A DNA stretch of 64,000 bases, taken from contig OZ010786.1 in NCBI GenBank assembly GCA_963932465.1, positions 447,628,619-447,692,618 of the forward strand. Reading direction: 5' to 3'. A program made the position numbers and the translations under genes. This DNA is from Maratus speciosus (Eukaryota > Arthropoda > Arachnida > Araneae > Salticidae). Of this stretch, positions 59,157 to 64,000 are shown piece by piece (position 1 is the stretch's first letter; every line of letters starts with the position of its first letter). Under the pieces are notes generated by a model, which made no database searches, was not told the DNA's origin, and saw nothing but the letters and a program-made list of their open reading frames with translations.

Positions 59157-59506
59157 ATGCCTTTAGAGGCTTATCAAGTGTTTATAGATATGAAAAAATG
59201 CTTGTGTTTTGGTTCATATAAAATATCGGCCGGGCAATGCGGACCAGGAGCCCGCAGGTTAAATATGGTTGAATTAGATGAACCACAATATTTTTTCTTA
59301 ACTTTTAGAAAATATTCTTTATGGGTACACCTCGCGAATGATTTGACATTTAAACAAAGTATTTGAACTTCTTAACAACCAATCACCAAAAACTTGACGA
59401 ACTTGTGAAACAAACAGACAGGTCGAGGAAGCAGATAAATGATGTTTCGTCAGATGAACAAAGACCAAAAAAGGATAAATCGGAAATTGGGATAATTGGG
59501 AATTAG
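59157..59506 (+). pseudogene. Unassigned broken reading frame
   Basis: A 69-codon frame (59157-59366) with a fairly protein-like tail (VELDEPQYFFLTFRKYSLWV, then HLANDLTFKQ) overlaps, in another phase, an open stretch at 59354-59503. That stretch reads KYLNFLTTNHQKLDELVKQT, then DRSRKQINDVSSDEQRPKKD and KSEIG, a charged composition unlike the surrounding random frames. Local GC content is raised near 59230-59260. One frameshift near 59350 would join them. I do not recognise the family, and it may be chance, a decayed exon or a retrocopy. Confidence 0.25.
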
Positions 59507-59566
59507 GGATTTGGGATAATTGGTGTAAAAGGATAATTGGGAAAAGTGATTAATGCACTAAAAAAC

Positions 59567-60694
59567 TAGGGATTGACCGAAGCAGCAATTTTGCCGAATA
59601 CCGAATGCCGAAGCTTCGGTCGAAGTGTATACCGAAGCTTCGGTATTCGGCAACCGAATACTTGAAACTTTTTGTTTTTAATACGCATTTTTGAACATAT
59701 TAGCTTTTTTTAATAAGCTTTAATTGAAATTAAATTCTCAATTTAATTTAATTCAGTTACATTTTTATTCTAAAATCTAATTACACAAAACAAATTTAAT
59801 GACTTCTTTCCACTCACAAATTCATTAACCCATCACTTATTTTTTGTTATTTTATCACTAGTCAATACCCAAAAATAACCTATGAAAATATTAAACTATA
59901 CAGGATATTATTAAGGATAAGGATTGTCAGAAAAACAAAAGTTCGTTCAAATAAAAAGATACAATGTTGTCATTAAGCTGATTTACTGTTTGTTTAAGTC
60001 TAATTATAAACATATTGAATAGGAATGTTCTCAAAATACAAAAGGTATTATATCAATTTGTACATTTAACTATTTTCTGTCAAATTATTGATAGAATATT
60101 TATATTTTGATTAATATATTATCATTGGGGTGGTGAAGATAAGAAATTTGAGCGATTTTGATATAATGGTTATAAAAGCTATAGGGTAGGCATAGGCATA
60201 AGGGTATACTTATTTGATGTGTGTATTTTCTTTAATATGCACCTTAGATATACAGATATGAACTCTAATATACTTATTTGATGTGTATATTAAAGAAAAT
60301 ACACATTAATTAAACTTAAATTTAAGAAAACTAATGTAGAAGTAAATAAAATTAAATGATAAGGGAAAGATGTACATCTTCCTTACATTTTTTTTCTCTG
60401 TTGTAGACAGTTGTTTTGATTTCGCACTTATGTAGACTATTTTAGGAAGTGAAAAGTTTTTTTTTTTAATAAAAAATGGTCTTTGACTTGTTTTTTTGTA
60501 GTGCAGGTGAACGCTGAACTCATGCACATAATATTGAAACTCATTGTTTAGCCTATTCTACTGCTAAGTAAAAGATAATTCTTCTACTTCTAAGAAAATA
60601 CTCATCTGCAATTATTCAGCCGAAGCCGAATATTTGGTTTACATGCCGAACCACCGAATACCAAATCAACTATTTGGTATTCGGTTAATCCCTA
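59567..60694. mobile_element. hAT-like element with TAGGGATTNACCGAA ends
   Basis: TAGGGATTGACCGAA at the left and TTCGGTTAATCCCTA at the right (14 of 15 inverted). The flanks TAAAAAAC and GTAAAAAC agree at 6 of 8 positions, which fits a worn 8-bp duplication. The subterminal regions are built from CCGAA/TTCGG repeats (CCGAAGCTTCGG, GGTATTCGG). The 1.1-kb interior is AT-rich without transposase and has a 22-bp direct repeat (about 60206 and 60269, TATACTTATTTGATGTGT). TAGGGATGNACCGAA-like ends are common for hAT MITEs. Confidence 0.75.
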
Positions 60695-62409
60695 GTAAAA
60701 ACTATAAGGCCAGATTTCCGAAAATTACGGGCAACAAAAGAAGCTTTATTTTTCAAAATAAATTTTCTATATTTTCATAAATTCTTCTTCAAATTTTGAA
60801 AATCATGTGGTTTTTGATGTTTCTAAAAGTAAAAGAACCCTTTTCGGAATCATGGGTAACTCTGAAAAGTTTCTTTTGTATTTTTGTTTGTGGCTATAAT
60901 AAATTTTCGTAGATTAACAAGCATTTTTGTTGGTTCACAGAACCCAAAGTTTTTTTTTTCCTCACTCTGTAATTTTTGAGAGTTCAGGCCCACCCACTGA
61001 TTTCTTGTGGTCCAAAAATGGAAAGGGCAGCTGACGTCACTGTTGATCAAATTACTGTTGGATACCAAGAAAAACCTCTTCATACTTTATGGCTCGTACT
61101 GTATACCCGAGTACGGGTGATTTGATAGGTCTACGCTTAAAATGTCTATTGTATGATTGGTCTGCGAAGACATGTCGATTCCTGCTCTGAACTCTACGAC
61201 AAAAATGTAGTGGTAGATTGGTTGACGGAAGCGTTTGTTTGTAAACATGCACTTTCCTTATAAAGATATTGATATCTAATGAACATTTGTTGTTATATCT
61301 AGATAACTTTACAAGTTTCTAATTATACTTTGCATTTTTAAGTCACGGTATTCCAGCGTGTGTTAAAAATGACTTCAGAGTTCTGGCGATGCATTGTTAT
61401 GATTTATTGTTAGTATAATATCACATAATTTATTGTTGGTGTAATAGATTTAGAAATCTTGAGTTCAAAAAATGTCAAAGTATTGTTATTCCAGAGACCA
61501 CTCCCTGCTGCAATGTGCAACACTATGAGAAAAATTTAAAAGCTAAAAACATTAAATAGTATCAAAACTGCGTGCATTTGCTTTATTTAGAAGTTAAATA
61601 ACCTTAAGAAAGGAAAAACTGAAAATTGTTCTGGTTTATCGTATGTGGGTGCATAATGTTTAATTACCGTTACTTTTTCTAATAAAACTTATCAAATTAA
61701 ACATAAATAAATTACAATTAAATTATATTAATTATATTATTTAGTTACATACGATTTTTATCATCACATTCTTTATGTTTTATTCTAATATTGATTTTTT
61801 TCTTTACGTAAATATGGAGGTTTTATGGTAATTTTAATTATTTATTCCATAATATTACATAATTTTGTATAGTTGCTTCATTAAATATATATATAACTTT
61901 TATTTCAAGATATCTCAAACTTAGATTTATGTTACTTTAGTTTGTTAGAATAAACGTTATACAACGCCAGACCTCAATTAAGACAATATTTACTTTGCAT
62001 CAAGCAAATATTAGTTTCAGTTATGTATCAGTACTTTCATTATCATATCAAAATTAATAACTAAGAATGTTTTTTCTCTAACATGATGGAGGCCTCAAAG
62101 AAACCTTTAAAGTTTACTTTAGCGTAACAGTAATAAAAAAAAACTTGCATATTCGAAGCTAACTGCTTAGAAAAAGATAGAACCGCTTTTACCCATTTCT
62201 TAAATACTAAAAAATGACATTGGCATGCTTTACTAAAACACAGCCGGATTTTTTTCTCTTGCTATTTTTAAATTGCAGGTGTTATTTTTCGTTAAAATTC
62301 CATAGAAAATTATATTAAAAAAAAAAAAAGTTAATAAAATTAAAACACTTTTTTTTTTGTTTTTTTTTGTTGTTGTTGTTGTTTTTGCACCTTGAAGAGA
62401 GAGACTGTC

Positions 62410-62460
<51 letters not shown>

Positions 62461-62676
62461 CTTCTTGTACAGTATTGGTATTTTCATCTATATGATGAAT
62501 AAAATTATAAAATATGCATTTTTCAATCTCGATTCTTTAAATTAGTTTTTCAAATAAACTTTTTTTTTTTATTTCAGCAAAAAATGTCTTTGATTTTTAT
62601 GTTCAGAACTGAATGAAAAAATATTTTAATTAGCATAGAGCTTATGTAAAATTCCATAAAATATTTTTAACAAATG

Positions 62677-62711
<35 letters not shown>

Positions 62712-63641
62712 AAAACATTTCGTATTTTTTTAATTACCAAAACTACGTTTAATGTCTTTTAATAAAGAAGTACATTACATGAGATTTATTGCAAAACGTT
62801 GTATATTTTCTTAAACACCTTGAAAATTATTTTAGCGTTATTAATAAGATTCTTGCGTCGCAGTTAAAATAATATTTACTTTGTGATAAACAAATATTTA
62901 TTTCAATTATGTATACACACTTTTCTTATATTCAAATTAATCACTGGAAGTGTTTTGTTAGTGCAGTTTTATTTTGAAGCTGTAAATAAACCTTCAATGA
63001 TTGCTTTATCTTAATACTAATAACTTGAAAAATAAACAACTTTTGAAGACGACGTAAACTGCTTATAACAATGGAAATTTCTTTTATCCATTTCTGAAAT
63101 ATTAAAATAATTATAAATAGACATGCATGCGTAAAAAACTAAAAATGATTTATGGAGTTTTACATTATTGCTATTTCAAAATTATCTTTGTTATTTTTTT
63201 CTTGAAATGTATTCAAACGTATATTATTAAAAAATACAGATAATTTTTTACATATAAATATCTGCGTTTTCTTTCACACCTTAAAAATAATGGTTCATAA
63301 ATTTTTATGCATATTCCAACATTGAAATATTGCATTTATTAAGATTATAAAATTATAAATAAGTCTAAAAAAGCATTTTTAGTGTCAAAGTTTTGAATTA
63401 ATAAGTAAAAATACTGTTATTTTAAACTATTCGAAATGAAACGCCTTTGATTACGCTGGAGAAAAATGTTTTTGTCACAGAACTAAATCCAGAATCAACT
63501 AATAAAAGTTGATTGTTGATCAGTTTCTCGTGCTGATTCCGAATATGCTTGTCGTTCTTTTCTCTGAGTGATCCAGTTTTTAAGAAATTTGCATAGTAAA
63601 CTTTATGAAAATTTAATCTTTTTTGTGCTATTTTATGCAAA
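60695..63641. other. AT-rich; repeat-family remnants and homopolymers
   Basis: 60840-61260 is less AT-rich, with minus-strand frames of 77 and 66 codons that I cannot relate to a family. 61970-63200 contains two units of the fourth repeat family. A T run of about 49 bases lies at 62411-62459 and an ATT microsatellite at about 62678-62709. Confidence 0.45.
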
Positions 63642-64000
63642 TTTTAGAGACAATACATATCAGATTGGATTACCTTCTCTAAATATTGACAACTAGACTA
63701 TTTTTCAGATAAATGACACTATCTGCATATTCTTAACAATTATCTGTTTATCTGAAATTACCCATTTTTGCAATTTTAGATACAATATATGACAGATTGG
63801 ATTACCTTCCATAGATAATGACTACTGAACTAATTGCTTCAGATAAATGTCACTTATCTGCATATCTTTAACAATTTTCTGTTTATCTGCGATTATCCGT
63901 TTTTGCGATTTTAGATACAATATATGACAGATCTGTTTATCTGCAATTATCTGTTTCAGCTATTTTATGAAAATTTTTGTTACAATATATTTCAGATTGA
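63642..64000 (+). repeat. ~134-bp tandem repeat running off the window
   Basis: TTTTAGA(G/T)ACAATA(C/T)AT starts units at 63642, 63774 and 63909, each followed by CAGATTGGATTACCTTC or a shortened form, ATAAATG(A/T)CACT and TATCTGTTTATCTG. The third unit is internally deleted and incomplete at the window edge, so the array probably continues to the right. Confidence 0.85.

Larger units (their letters stand above)
55560..63300 (+). repeat. Fourth diverged repeat family, ~0.87-kb spacing
   Basis: A phrase set with CAATATTTACTTTG, CAAATATT(A/T)(G/A)TTTCA, AATAAACAACTTTTGAA, AACTGCTTA and AAAACTAAAAATGATTT occurs near 55870-56160, 61970-62220 and 62850-63180. The last two are about 870 bp apart. 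Units are heavily decayed. Insertions at 56319 and 59567 interrupt the region. No gene is supported within it. Confidence 0.5.

Noticed and set aside
60850..61252. Two overlapping minus-strand frames in a less AT-rich stretch
   Set aside because: Composition is suggestive but there is no recognisable motif or conserved extension. Kept only as an unexplained interval.

Overview
This window looks like gene-poor, repeat-dense nuclear DNA from an invertebrate. An arthropod is the best guess: the decayed mariner-type transposases resemble arthropod families, and the mix of CACTGTA-ended palindromic MITEs, TTAA-flanked piggyBac-like MITEs and tRNA-derived SINE heads fits. An arachnid is possible but not shown. 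The DNA is strongly AT-rich, with many A/T homopolymers. I found no host gene, no ribosomal RNA, no intact tRNA, no CRISPR array and no operon-like structure. The only recognisable protein-coding material is dead mariner-type transposase at three loci (16.2 kb, 41.4-41.6 kb, 56.5-58.0 kb). One unassigned broken reading frame lies near 59.2-59.5 kb.

The base layer is old tandem or locally duplicated repeats. A ~360-bp family fills about 1.5-5.4 kb. A second diverged family covers 8.1-14.1 kb. A third, with units up to about 1 kb, recurs from about 22 to 53 kb. A fourth recurs from about 55.6 to 63.3 kb. Short-unit arrays sit on top: a ~40-bp array at 19.1-19.8 kb and again, in opposite orientation, at 42.0-43.4 kb; a ~150-bp array at 33.9-35.1 kb; and a ~134-bp array running off the right end.

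DNA transposon debris has been inserted into this substrate. I can delimit ten piggyBac-like TTAA elements, eight CACTGTA-type elements (mostly with TA flanks), several hAT-like MITEs, two pogo-like MITEs, three mariner-type loci and two large fold-back palindromes. Because the substrate is tandemly repeated, neighbouring units act as pre-insertion controls. Several insertions can be checked inside the window against an empty copy: TTAA at 4371 and 40061, and TA at 44588. One insertion inside another element can be checked against an uninterrupted sister copy at 38844-39056.

Less familiar parts are a 3.4-kb element at 17207-20582 with an inverted end motif and a 5-bp CGATT duplication, a ~3-kb element at 47.3-50.3 kb with ~340-bp inverted ends, and a mariner-type element whose gutted transposase core has been tandemly triplicated (56319-58133). 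All superfamily names are inferred from end motifs, target sites and recalled family features; no database search was possible.
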